This document shows positions 28,094 to 36,656 of a stretch of DNA of 64,000 nucleotides, piece after piece. The stretch is from Salinarchaeum sp. IM2453 (GTDB lineage Archaea > Halobacteriota > Halobacteria > Halobacteriales > Salinarchaeaceae), in the NCBI RefSeq assembly GCF_019693215.1, contig NZ_CP081183.1, positions 1,615,226-1,679,225 of the forward strand, in the 5' to 3' direction. Position 1 is the stretch's first letter. Each line of letters begins with the position of its first letter. The position numbers and the translations under genes were made by a program. Under the pieces are notes generated by a model, which did no database searches, had not been told where the DNA came from, and saw only the letters and a program-made list of their open reading frames with translations.

Positions 28094-28522
28094 TGCCTCG
28101 GGGTCGTTTGGAAATCGAAGATTTCCATGATGACGAGACGCTTTGCGTCTCGAACCACTTGCCCCCGAGGGTGAATGCCGTCAAAATATTATACAAATGT
28201 AAGATGTTCGAGCGACAATACACCGGTAACGACCAGAAACAAACCACTCAACGTATGGAAATGAAGCCCTCATTTCCTTTGCTGGTCGTTGGATAGTTTG
28301 GAAATGCGACTCCTCTCAACACCGTCCATTGGGCGTGAGACGGGAGTTGTCGGGCGGTGGTGGAGCTGCCGACTCCCACGGACACATCGGCGTGTTCGGG
28401 TGTGAATTCCAGCCGACTCCTCACAGAGAAGGTCGGGAGGAATTAAATTCCGTTGCCGGTGCAGTGCGGTGCGGTCCCAAGACGGCGAAGCCTCGGGGCT
28501 TGACACCGAGGTACTTCACCTA
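28094..28522 (+). mobile_element. Decayed IS200/IS605 (IS1341-type) element, no intact transposase
   Basis: This part of the 532 bp gap 28058-28589 is richer in GC than its neighbours and full of perfect inverted repeats: CCTCGGGG (28096-28103) with CCCCGAGG (28163-28170), enclosing GGAAATC/GATTTCC (28110-28126) and CGAGACGC/GCGTCTCG (28134-28152). A second nest has AACGACCAG (28228) with CTGGTCGTT (28282) around GGAAATGA/TCATTTCC (28257-28277). The right end has CCTCGG/CCGAGG near 28492-28513 followed by TACTTCAC. These end structures, and the look of the sequence between, recall the tnpB 3' region and right end of haloarchaeal IS1341-type elements. The identification rests on recall; no open transposase frame remains. 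Confidence 0.5.
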
Positions 28523-28589
28523 TTGAGTAATCATCGGGTGGAACGATAGTCTGGGAAGCCTTTTCGTTACTGCTCTGTATTGTCCTTAT

Positions 28590-29387
28590 ATGGCGGTTAA
28601 AGAATCGGACCGAGATATTCAGGTCCAGGACTACATGACTGAAGATGTCAGCACGGTTTCTCCGGAGGCAACCGTTCGTGATGTCGCGGAACGAATTGTC
28701 AGCAGTGACGGTCACTCCGGATATCCAGTAGTTGAACGCCGACGCGTTGAAGGTTTTGTTAGTGCTGATGATCTTTTACTCGCTGATCCAGATAGTCCAA
28801 TTTTCACTGTGATGGAAACGGATATACTGGTTGCTCACCCTGAGATGAAACTCACCGATGCGGCTCGTGTGATCCTTCGATCAGGCTTTCGTCGATTGCC
28901 TGTTGTTGATGACACCGGCAACCTTGTTGGTATTATCTCGAATACTGACGTTATACGTAGCCAAATTGAACGAGCAACTCCTGAAAAGGCAGAGAAGCTT
29001 CAACAAACACTTGAAAATATCCATGGTGTTACTCTTCGACGTGAGCGACGCGTTGTTCAACTCGATGAAATTACACCTACTCAAAACCGGGTTTATGCTG
29101 ACGAGCTTGAGGGCCGTAAATATGAATTGGAGCGAGGACTTGCTGAGCCGTTGATGGTAGTTGATAATGCTGGTGACTTGTACCTTGCTGATGGCCATCA
29201 CCGCATTATGGCAGCAAACGACCTTGGAATCACTGAGATGGAGGCTTTCGTTATTGTTGTAGATACGCCAATCGATCTTGGGATGAAACAAACTGCGGCA
29301 GAGGATGATCTTAGCTCACTTGAGGATGTTGAAGTAGTAGATTATGCGCGGCATCCATTAGTCGAGAAAACTGAGCGGTTGCGATAA
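28590..29387 (+). CDS. CBS-domain protein with C-terminal ParB-like domain
   Basis: Two CBS motifs fill about residues 12-130 (VQDYMTEDVSTVSPEATVRD and VMETDILVAHPEMKLTDAA, each ending in a GFVSADDL/GIISNTDVI strand) and should bind adenine nucleotides. From about residue 150 a ParB/Srx-like domain follows with LADGHHRIMAAND as its signature. ParB-like folds include nucleotide hydrolases and the free-serine kinases SerK/SbnI, so an AMP/ATP-regulated kinase is one option and a DNA-related role another. 265 residues. The 273 bp after it show no gene. Confidence 0.8.
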   Translation: MAVKESDRDIQVQDYMTEDVSTVSPEATVRDVAERIVSSDGHSGYPVVERRRVEGFVSADDLLLADPDSPIFTVMETDILVAHPEMKLTDAARVILRSGFRRLPVVDDTGNLVGIISNTDVIRSQIERATPEKAEKLQQTLENIHGVTLRRERRVVQLDEITPTQNRVYADELEGRKYELERGLAEPLMVVDNAGDLYLADGHHRIMAANDLGITEMEAFVIVVDTPIDLGMKQTAAEDDLSSLEDVEVVDYARHPLVEKTERLR

Positions 29388-29660
29388 GTACGATCTTAGA
29401 CCAATCTTCAGTGAGTACAATTTCTTCAGGCGGATCCCCTGTCCTCAATTAGCATCGCAGTTTAGGTAAGTAGACAAGAAGCACAGTAGTGTAAGGGGAA
29501 CTGGCGTTAGGTCATGGGGATTCTCGCAGGTACTATTCCCGCTCATCCAATACTATTTCTTGTCACCATAATAATTGTACCCCGTATTAATCGGCAGTTA
29601 AGGCGAATATAATCGGTGTATACCTAACTTACCTCTTAGTCTAATCAAGAATGGATCGAC

Positions 29661-30242
29661 ATGGCAAATCCGGACTTTCCCTCTGAACTAGGTAACATTC
29701 CGTATGACGAAATACTTGGAGCTCCACTCAACGCTGCTGTTGAGGCAAACGCAGCTGCCTCAGAAACTGCAGCAAATTTTATTCTTGATGTTGCATTTGA
29801 AGAGCCCGATGATTTCGCATTTGATGCGACACGTAAACCGGTATATGTTGAGTTTTCATACCGGAAAGGAACCGTTAACGAACAAGGTGAATCAACAGAA
29901 GAAGAATTTGAACTACAAGTGCCGCTCTTATTGTTGCTACACGTACCATACTTCGAAGTTGACACTGTTGAGATTGACTTCAATGTTAAGTTGAATTCTG
30001 TAGAGAAAAAAGCCGAATCACAAGAGCGCAAATTTGGCGGAAGAGCTGGGTATTTACCCTATTTTACGGTCAGTGGCAGTTCAAAGAAACAAGAAAAGAG
30101 ACAACAGGAGATTGAACGAAAATATCACCAGAAAGTGCACATCGAGGCCGGATCCATTGAACCCCCAGAAGGGACGAGCAGAGTGATGGACGTGCTAGAG
30201 CAGACAATTACTGAAAAGCCTCTTGATGAGGCTGAAGAATGA
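29661..30242 (+). CDS. DUF2589 family protein, paralogue 1
   Basis: First of a four-gene cluster. Residues 13-48 (IPYDEILGAPLNAAVEANAA onward) form the Ala-rich N-terminal helix of DUF2589; YVEFSYRKG, the VPLLLLLHVPYFEVDTVEIDFNVK core and the late PPEGTSRVMDVLEQTI complete the family pattern. Between them lies a basic linker (about 115-150). No signal peptide. Function of the family is unknown. A TATA-like ATATAAT at 29608-29614 would give a short leader. 193 residues; the gene is 26 bp upstream of a paralogue. Confidence 0.8.
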   Translation: MANPDFPSELGNIPYDEILGAPLNAAVEANAAASETAANFILDVAFEEPDDFAFDATRKPVYVEFSYRKGTVNEQGESTEEEFELQVPLLLLLHVPYFEVDTVEIDFNVKLNSVEKKAESQERKFGGRAGYLPYFTVSGSSKKQEKRQQEIERKYHQKVHIEAGSIEPPEGTSRVMDVLEQTITEKPLDEAEE

Positions 30243-30268
30243 TTCAATTGATCTCATAATGAGTATAT

Positions 30269-30892
30269 ATGCCAGCAATTAGTTCTCTTGAGAATCTTGA
30301 TTTATCGAATTTGTTCTCTGGTCCTCTTATTGCAGCCGTTGATGCCAGTATTCAAGCGCAAACTGAAGTTGTTGATCTACTGCTGGAGACAGCATACGAT
30401 GAACGTGGTAACCTTGTTACCGTTTCATTTCAGTATCAGGCCCCAACTATTCAAAATGAGGAGAACCAGCGCGTAACAAAGCGCATAGATATCCCACTTG
30501 TGCTGTTCTTGTCGCTACCTAACTTACAGGTAGATCGAATTGAACAAAGCTTTTCCGCGGAGATTACCCAGGTTGACGATGTCGAACACTCTCCTGCACC
30601 GGAACGAATTGCTACGCCCCGCCGGCTACAAGTCAAGCCAGCAAGTAAATCAACAGCGTACAACCGTCGTGTAGAGTCTGCCTTTGACTTAGAAGTCAAT
30701 ATGGTCGCAGAAGTGAGAAACGAAACCATCGGTGAAGAAGTGATTGAACGTGTCGCCAATACTGCTATTGAAGAGCAGACTGAAGACACTCAAGAATCGA
30801 GAGATCAGAAGCAGCGACCAGAACGGATTAGTGTCGAGGATATTCTTCGTCAGCGAACCGAACAACTAGACAATCGAGACAACAATGAGTAA
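30269..30892 (+). CDS. DUF2589 family protein, paralogue 2
   Basis: Aligns by eye with the previous gene product: LFSGPLIAAVDASIQAQTEVVDLL matches its N-terminal helix, VTVSFQYQAP its first strand, and IDIPLVLFLSLPNLQVDRIEQSFSAEI its core. The C-terminal third diverges: it is basic then Glu/Gln/Arg rich and probably unstructured or coiled. 207 residues. The stop overlaps the next gene by 8 bp, so the cluster is translationally coupled. Tandem unequal paralogues suggest a hetero-oligomer. Confidence 0.75.
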   Translation: MPAISSLENLDLSNLFSGPLIAAVDASIQAQTEVVDLLLETAYDERGNLVTVSFQYQAPTIQNEENQRVTKRIDIPLVLFLSLPNLQVDRIEQSFSAEITQVDDVEHSPAPERIATPRRLQVKPASKSTAYNRRVESAFDLEVNMVAEVRNETIGEEVIERVANTAIEEQTEDTQESRDQKQRPERISVEDILRQRTEQLDNRDNNE

Positions 30893-31766
30893 GCGTCAAC
30901 CAGAAACTCGTGATCTCCGGACGTTCCTTGTTACACTGTATGAATCACTATCCCGAGCAGAGGTCGAGGCAATGCTGTATGGAAAACAACGAATGCGACA
31001 GCTCGTCAGATCTGGACACTCTGATGTCGCAGTACCTGTATATCATGCTGCTGACTTAGAAATGGAACTCGATACTGGGATAACACTCCAGCAAACAAAA
31101 CAGGGCTATCAAGTTCATCTTGAGCAATCATCATCCGACGGTTCTTCAATATCTTTTTCGTTTGATGTTCTCGACATCTTGACTGATGGGGATATTGAGG
31201 TCGATGGTAAAGGAGATGATTTTCCCCGTCGTAAGGCGGCGATTGAGTCAACTCATCAGCAGATTGATTCACTGATACAAAGAAGGGCCGGGATGTCTGA
31301 TTCGAGCAAGGGGGGCAACTCAATACTTGATCAGCCTATTGACACCATTGATGACCTAGAGGCAGAAACTATCGAGAACTTAAAAGGTACAGGTGTCACG
31401 ACACTTGGTGATTTGCTCTGGGCAGATACTAATCGGCTGAACAGAGCTATTGACGACGAAGAAAAGTTACCTGAGATTAACGAACTCAAGGATTCAATCA
31501 GAGAGATGCGTACGTTGGGACGTGCTGATTCTGATTCGCCTGCTGCACCTCCGATTGAGACTATTAATGGCCTTTCTCGACAGCAAGCAAATCTACTACG
31601 AGACAACGGTTTCCAGACGGTTGTCGATCTGGCATCAGTTAACGAGGAAACAATTGCTGATATTTTTGCATCAGAAGGCCACACTGTGGCTAGAAGACAA
31701 ATAATGCGGTGGATCGAGACTGCGAACAGACGACTATCTCATCACAAACAACAAGAAGGTGAATAG
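30885..31766 (+). CDS. DUF2589-cluster protein with C-terminal helix-hairpin-helix modules
   Basis: Residues 1-105 have a helix (DLRTFLVTLYESLSRAEVEAM) then VAVPVYHAADLEMELDTGI and VHLEQSSSDGSSISFSFDV. This is the same helix-then-strands order as the two DUF2589 neighbours and may be a distant member. A charged linker follows. From about residue 150 two helix-hairpin-helix-like units appear (IDDLEAETIENLKGTGVTTLGDLL and INGLSRQQANLLRDNGFQTVVDL), resembling DUF4332/Rad51-N type modules that bind DNA or proteins. 293 residues. No catalytic motif. Third gene of the cluster, followed 2 bp later by the last. Confidence 0.65.
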   Translation: MSKRQPETRDLRTFLVTLYESLSRAEVEAMLYGKQRMRQLVRSGHSDVAVPVYHAADLEMELDTGITLQQTKQGYQVHLEQSSSDGSSISFSFDVLDILTDGDIEVDGKGDDFPRRKAAIESTHQQIDSLIQRRAGMSDSSKGGNSILDQPIDTIDDLEAETIENLKGTGVTTLGDLLWADTNRLNRAIDDEEKLPEINELKDSIREMRTLGRADSDSPAAPPIETINGLSRQQANLLRDNGFQTVVDLASVNEETIADIFASEGHTVARRQIMRWIETANRRLSHHKQQEGE

Positions 31767-31768
31767 AT

Positions 31769-32080
31769 ATGACTGATAACACACATCTTGGTAAGTACTT
31801 CAACCAACTGAGCTACACAGATCGTAAAGAACTCGAGCAACGAATGGAACAATACCGCGAACGACTTGAAGCAGAAGGATATGAGCTCGCAATCGCAGAA
31901 AGTGATGGTGGGCTATTTGGTGGTGTGCTGGTAATCGACGAAGAGTCTGATCAATATGGATTTCTTGAGGACGATGGAAGTGTAACTTGGCTATCCAGTA
32001 ATGCTAGCGGAATTGGAGCCCTCGGATCTGCGATCATGCAGAATCCGACAACAGAATTTGAAAATCAGCTTGAAAAATAA
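31769..32080 (+). CDS. Hypothetical protein closing the DUF2589 cluster
   Basis: 103 residues, not recognised. The N-terminal 40 residues form an amphipathic helix (SYTDRKELEQRMEQYRERLEAEG), then a Gly-rich beta segment (ESDGGLFGGVLVID) and an acidic strand pair ending in WLSSNASGIGALGSAIM. No cysteines, signal or membrane helix. It starts 2 bp after the previous stop, so it belongs to the same operon, and ends 27 bp from the convergent iron permease gene. Confidence 0.65.
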   Translation: MTDNTHLGKYFNQLSYTDRKELEQRMEQYRERLEAEGYELAIAESDGGLFGGVLVIDEESDQYGFLEDDGSVTWLSSNASGIGALGSAIMQNPTTEFENQLEK

Positions 32081-32107
32081 GATTCTCTGTTCCGACGGTT
32101 CCTTTCT

Positions 32108-33691
32108 TCAGATTAGTCCTGTATTTTCTCCCCGAAGCATGACAACCATCGATATACCTGATATAATGATCAATGCGAGTGCAGGAATGGCTGCATACTG
32201 ATAATGCAGTGTCTGTTCTGCAGCCCAGATAATCGTCACAAGCGTTTCCATTCCAAATGGCTGAAGCATTAACGTTGCTGGTAGTTCTTTCATTGTGGTC
32301 AAAAATACCAACGCTGCTCCCGCCACTACTCCGGGCATAATTAACGGAAGAGTTACCTCTCGGAATGTCCTCCATCTTCCAGCATTCAGCGTTTGAGCTG
32401 CTTCTGTTAGCTGTTGGTCAACCTGTAATGAAGCTGATCGAGTGGTGCCCACTGCCTGTGGCAAGAACCGAACAACGTATGCGAAAACTAAGACAGGTAC
32501 AGTTCGATACAACCACGAAACATAGTTCGCACTAAAGAAAACAAGTGCCAGTCCGATAATCACTCCTGGAACAGCAAAACCAACATACGTTATTCGTTCG
32601 AATAACTGGTCTAGCGACCTGTCTGATCGTGCCGAAAGATATCCGACTGGAATCGAGAGTATTGCAGCGAGAAGTGCTGTGATCCCTGCTAGATATACCG
32701 AATTAAACGCAAACTCTAACTGGAACTCAAGCGATGGTACTTCCTGTGCTGGGTCCTGGAGCAACCAACTTCCAAAGATAATGACCGGCAATGCAATTGC
32801 TACGATGCCTATCAGACCAAACAACCCTACAGCTATATACCTCCATCGTCCAAGCTGGATTTTTGATCCTTTTGTTTGACTCTGTCCGGTTTTTTCATCC
32901 CCGCCAATCTTGCTCTCAAGCAGCAGCACAACTGCTACAACACCAATTAACTGTAACGAGAGTAACGCGGCATACTCAATACTTCCAACATCCCATTGTC
33001 GATAGATTGCACTTGTAAATACCTCAATACCCATGAATGCTGGTGTACCAAAGTCTGAGATTGCATATAACGCAACGAGCAGTGATCCAGCTGCGACGGC
33101 CGGCTTGATTTGTGGAAGTGTAACTCGTCGAAAAGCCCCCAATCGTGTTGCATTGAGCGTCCGTGCAGCATCAATCATTGATTCATCCATTGACAGTAGT
33201 GCGGCTCGCGCTGTTAAGAACACATACGGATATGTATATAGTGTGATAATTAGAATTGCTCCAGCATAACCACTAATTTCTGGAATCGGTATCCCGGCAA
33301 TAGAACTAATCTCTCCATGGGGTCCAAACGTTGAGACAAATGCAAATGCCCCAATGTAACTTGGAATCACTAGTGGAAGTGCCGCGATAATCGTCAGCGG
33401 TCGTTTAAACGGAAGATCAGTACGTGTTACTAACACCGCAAGCGGTATGCCAAGCAGCATCGAAAACGCTGTCACAGCGGCCATCAATCCGATGCTGTTA
33501 AGCAGAATATCGATATTTCGCTGTGCGGTAACCATCTCAACTGCTTCGGCTGGATTAACCTCCAATACCCGTAACGATAACCAGAACAATGGAGATGCAA
33601 CTAAGACCGCAATTGTCCCACTAAGTATTGTCAACAACAACGAGCGATCTTTGTCCGCACGTATGCTTTGGGGCAACCGTAATCGATTCAC
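32108..33691 (-). CDS. fbpB: Iron(III) ABC transporter permease (FbpB-like)
   Basis: A 527-residue permease with about 12 membrane helices and two MetI-type (BPD_transp_1) domains in one chain, as in FbpB/AfuB/SfuB. Two EAA-loop segments are visible, AARTLNATRLGAFRRVTLPQIKPA and AAQTLNAGRWRTFREVTLPLIMPG, where the ATPase docks. Starts at a GTG. It lies 71 bp downstream of the binding protein on the same strand and should be expressed with it under the iron box at 34926. Substrate assigned from context and from the binding protein. Confidence 0.85.
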   Translation of the reverse strand: MNRLRLPQSIRADKDRSLLLTILSGTIAVLVASPLFWLSLRVLEVNPAEAVEMVTAQRNIDILLNSIGLMAAVTAFSMLLGIPLAVLVTRTDLPFKRPLTIIAALPLVIPSYIGAFAFVSTFGPHGEISSIAGIPIPEISGYAGAILIITLYTYPYVFLTARAALLSMDESMIDAARTLNATRLGAFRRVTLPQIKPAVAAGSLLVALYAISDFGTPAFMGIEVFTSAIYRQWDVGSIEYAALLSLQLIGVVAVVLLLESKIGGDEKTGQSQTKGSKIQLGRWRYIAVGLFGLIGIVAIALPVIIFGSWLLQDPAQEVPSLEFQLEFAFNSVYLAGITALLAAILSIPVGYLSARSDRSLDQLFERITYVGFAVPGVIIGLALVFFSANYVSWLYRTVPVLVFAYVVRFLPQAVGTTRSASLQVDQQLTEAAQTLNAGRWRTFREVTLPLIMPGVVAGAALVFLTTMKELPATLMLQPFGMETLVTIIWAAEQTLHYQYAAIPALALIIISGISMVVMLRGENTGLI

Positions 33692-33762
33692 AAGTATACT
33701 TGCTTGAATAAGTGCGTTTGCAAATCTTTACTCTGGCTCGGTAACTGTCACTCTGCGACGCG

Positions 33763-34917
33763 TTATACCGTCATGTCTTCGTCTTCCAACACGTCAATTG
33801 CTCTTTGCAGATCAGATAGCTTATTCAAGTCAAATTCTGGCGGATCAAGTTCCTCTGGTGCTGGTAAACCTTCTGGATAGTCGTCAAATTCAGTAACAAC
33901 AGGATACTCGCCGTTAGCTTCCACAAACTTCTCTTGGCCGTCAACTGCCAAGAGATGTCGAATAAATTCTGCGGCCAAGTTCGGGGTCTCAGCTCCTTCA
34001 AGGATAACAACACCGGAGACCATAAACAATGAACCTGCATCACCAGACGTAAATGTGACATCAATATCTGAATCATCTCCGTACTGCTGTATCCGACGCT
34101 GTGCGTAGTACTGGTTTCCTAGTGCGAGGGTATTCTCATTGTCATTATCAACACTCTCTGCTTGTTGTGACCCGCTAGAGTGTAAATGGACATTTTGATC
34201 TTCCATCATCTTATTTATCCAATCTTTAGTCTCCTCCTCGCCCTTTCGTTCTAACATTGCAATAATAAATGACCGGAACGTCCCTGAATTCGGTCGGGTC
34301 GATATTTCCTCTGCAAATCGATCGTCTTCAGCATACTCCCAAATATCGTCGGGCAGTTCCTCTTCGTCCCACTCTGTTGTGTTATATTGTATCGCTCGCA
34401 CGCGACCTGAAACACCACACCACTCACCGTCATCGTCCCGATATTGCTCTTCGACAGCCTGCTCTACATCTTCTGGTAACTCTTGTGCTAATCCTTCTTC
34501 CTTGATCATTGAAAGTGATCCAGACGACTGTGTGTAGAAAACGTCCGCCTCAGCCTCTTCGCCTGCTTCTATTATTTGATTTCGCGCACCTGCATCCTCG
34601 TCACTGTAGTCTCTTTCAACCGTGAAATCCGGATATTCTTCTTCAAGTGCCTCGAACACTGGATCAATTTGGTCTTGCGTCCTTCCAGTCGTAACCTTCA
34701 GCGTTCCAGTTAACTCCCCTAAGTCGTCCCATGTTACCTGTTCTTCGTTAATCCCTGTTTCCTGTGGACCATACGTTTCGTATGGATCATCCCTAGATCC
34801 AAATCCAAGAAAGTCAGTACATCCTGCAATTCCGGCTACACCAGCAGCACTTGTAGCGGCAAGAAAACGCCGTCTATCTGTCGATTTCGCGCAACTTAGA
34901 TGGTTGCTGTCTTCCAT
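33763..34917 (-). CDS. fbpA: Iron(III) ABC transporter substrate-binding lipoprotein (FbpA-like)
   Basis: The N-terminus has a twin-arginine signal (DRRRFLAATSAAGVAGIAG) followed by a lipobox Cys, so it is exported folded through Tat and lipid-anchored outside the cell. The mature part is very acidic and of the FbpA/Fut type; LALGNQYYAQRRIQ holds the adjacent tyrosines that bind Fe(III) in the family. 384 residues. A TTTAGG-N4-CCTAAA palindrome sits 9-24 bp before the ATG and a TATA box just beyond it, so repression by an iron-loaded DtxR-type protein is likely. Divergent from the ATPase gene. Confidence 0.88.
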   Translation of the reverse strand: MEDSNHLSCAKSTDRRRFLAATSAAGVAGIAGCTDFLGFGSRDDPYETYGPQETGINEEQVTWDDLGELTGTLKVTTGRTQDQIDPVFEALEEEYPDFTVERDYSDEDAGARNQIIEAGEEAEADVFYTQSSGSLSMIKEEGLAQELPEDVEQAVEEQYRDDDGEWCGVSGRVRAIQYNTTEWDEEELPDDIWEYAEDDRFAEEISTRPNSGTFRSFIIAMLERKGEEETKDWINKMMEDQNVHLHSSGSQQAESVDNDNENTLALGNQYYAQRRIQQYGDDSDIDVTFTSGDAGSLFMVSGVVILEGAETPNLAAEFIRHLLAVDGQEKFVEANGEYPVVTEFDDYPEGLPAPEELDPPEFDLNKLSDLQRAIDVLEDEDMTV

Positions 34918-34925
34918 GAAAGGTT

Positions 34926-34941
34926 TTTAGGCTAACCTAAA
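34926..34941 (-). promoter_or_regulatory. Iron box (DtxR/IdeR-type operator) of the FbpA-like gene
   Basis: TTTAGGCTAACCTAAA, a perfect TTTAGG-N4-CCTAAA palindrome, 9-24 bp before the FbpA-like ATG. It sits between start codon and TATA box, where a bound repressor would block transcription. It matches the core of the known DtxR/IdeR consensus. Confidence 0.75.
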
Positions 34942-34949
34942 CATATAAT
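34942..34949 (-). promoter_or_regulatory. TATA-like box of the FbpA-like gene
   Basis: ATTATATG on the minus strand, 25-32 bp before the ATG and directly abutting the iron box. Leaderless spacing. Confidence 0.5.
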
Positions 34950-34989
34950 ACATTCGATTTTCTGTCACATATTCTTATATCATAATGTT

Positions 34990-35005
34990 TTTAGGGAGTC
35001 CTAAA
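34990..35005 (+). promoter_or_regulatory. Iron box of the FbpC-like ATPase gene
   Basis: TTTAGGGAGTCCTAAA, both half-sites perfect. CTTATAT at 34974-34980 is a TATA-like box just upstream on the plus strand, which would put the transcription start near the box. Serves the divergent ATPase gene. Confidence 0.7.
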
Positions 35006-35109
35006 CGTTAGTGAGATAATACACTGAATATGAAATGCCGCCGCTATCAACCTTCTATTCGCTCAAACTACACCTACAAATCCGCTCAGCATTTGAGAAG
35101 GTGGTATCG

Positions 35110-36258
35110 ATGACGGCATCCCATTCATCAAAGTATACACACCAGCATCCGGTATCTGAACAGATTCATAAATCCATAGATCAGGATAAAGCGGATGCAG
35201 ATTCCATCTTACAGCTTGACAACCTCTCAAAGAAGTTCGCGTCTGAACAAGCTGTGTCAGAGTTCGATCTCACTATCGATGAAGGAGAGATCATGACACT
35301 GCTTGGCCCCTCTGGCTGTGGAAAAACAACAACACTTCGTACGATTGCTGGCCTTGAGCGCCCGACCACTGGTCGTATTCGATTGGACGGAAGCACTGTT
35401 TCTGGTCCGGATACATTCGTTCCTCCTGAGAAACGCGATATTGGAATTGTGTTTCAGGACTACGCGCTTTTCCCGCACATGACCGCTGCAGAGAACATTG
35501 CTTTTGGAATCGACCACTGGGAGTCGTCCCGACGCCAGCAGCGAATTGATATGTTACTTGAGCTCGTCGGCCTCCCGGAGCAAAAAGAAAGCTATCCAGA
35601 AGAACTATCTGGTGGCCAGAAACAGCGGATTGCCCTAGCCCGTGCTTTAGCTCCTGAACCCGAGGTGTTACTTCTCGATGAGCCTTTCTCGAATCTTGAC
35701 CGCGATCTCCGGGTGACGATGCGTGAGGAGGTCCGACAAATACTCAAGCAGACTGGTGTGACTGCCATCTTTGTCACACATGATCAAGAAGAAGCACTCT
35801 CAATCTCTGACCGGATAGCAGTTGTACATAATGGAACCATCGAACAGGTCGGTTGTCCCGAAGAAGTCTTCCAACATCCTAACTCACGGTTTGTTGCTGA
35901 ATTCCTTGGCGATGCTGGCTTCCTCAGTGGCACTGTTGAGAAAGGTACTGTTGAGACTCCAATTGCGGATATTCCTGTTTCACAGATTCGAGGTCTTTCA
36001 GACGCATATAGTCAGACGGATGTTGATGTTCTTGTTCGACCAGACGACGTTATTGCGTTACCAGCAACAGAAGCCTCAATGGATGGCCGTGTCACCTATC
36101 GTAAATACTTGGGATCCATGATTCAGTATCGGGTTGAGCTATTAGATGGAACTACCATTGAGTGCATGCACAACCACTCTAACTCTGTCTCTCTCGGTGA
36201 TCCGGTTACAATTGAATTAACCGCAGATCATCCTCTTTCTTGGTTCCCTTGTGACTGA
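35110..36258 (+). CDS. fbpC: Iron(III) ABC transporter ATP-binding protein (FbpC-like)
   Basis: Walker A GPSGCGKTT, signature LSGGQKQRIALARAL, Walker B VLLLDEP and the switch His in FVTHDQEEALS are all intact, followed by a C-terminal TOBE-like domain from about residue 270. GIVFQDYALFPHMT is the Q-loop typical of the iron/spermidine (CUT1-like) branch. The start is uncertain: the ATG at 35110 has an AGGTG nine bases upstream, while an in-frame ATG at 35035 gives 25 more residues without family likeness. It is transcribed away from its binding protein and permease but has the same kind of iron box. Confidence 0.88.
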   Translation: MTASHSSKYTHQHPVSEQIHKSIDQDKADADSILQLDNLSKKFASEQAVSEFDLTIDEGEIMTLLGPSGCGKTTTLRTIAGLERPTTGRIRLDGSTVSGPDTFVPPEKRDIGIVFQDYALFPHMTAAENIAFGIDHWESSRRQQRIDMLLELVGLPEQKESYPEELSGGQKQRIALARALAPEPEVLLLDEPFSNLDRDLRVTMREEVRQILKQTGVTAIFVTHDQEEALSISDRIAVVHNGTIEQVGCPEEVFQHPNSRFVAEFLGDAGFLSGTVEKGTVETPIADIPVSQIRGLSDAYSQTDVDVLVRPDDVIALPATEASMDGRVTYRKYLGSMIQYRVELLDGTTIECMHNHSNSVSLGDPVTIELTADHPLSWFPCD

Positions 36259-36371
36259 TTTCTGGTGAAGCTGTGTTTGATTCTCTTAGATTGGCCGCTT
36301 AACCGTATTGCCAACACTTTCTTTGCAAAGCATACGCATCTCTGAACAGTGAAGTTCACCGCAAAAAATAA

Positions 36372-36456
<85 letters not shown>

Positions 36457-36656
36457 ACTGTGTGCAATATAGAGTAGCCCGCTGGTGGTTAAAAGACCTT
36501 TCTTTTCTCTACCTTCTTCGTTAACTATTCTCTAACTCCAGATTGTCTTTGAGTATTTCACAGAAATTCAAGCCGGATGCCCCGAGGTTGTTGACACGAA
36601 TATCAGAGAAGTATAAATCCATAGATGTTTTAGGAATCTCTAGTAATTGTATAACA

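Noticed and set aside
29661-32080. DUF2589 cluster considered as gas-vesicle or phage-tail genes
   Set aside because: None of the gas-vesicle (GvpA-type) or phage tail hallmarks is present in the four proteins.
36629-36644. Possible fifth iron box before the UPF0104 gene at 36657
   Set aside because: Only the TTTAGG half-site is present; the second arm reads TCTAGT and does not fit CCTAAA.
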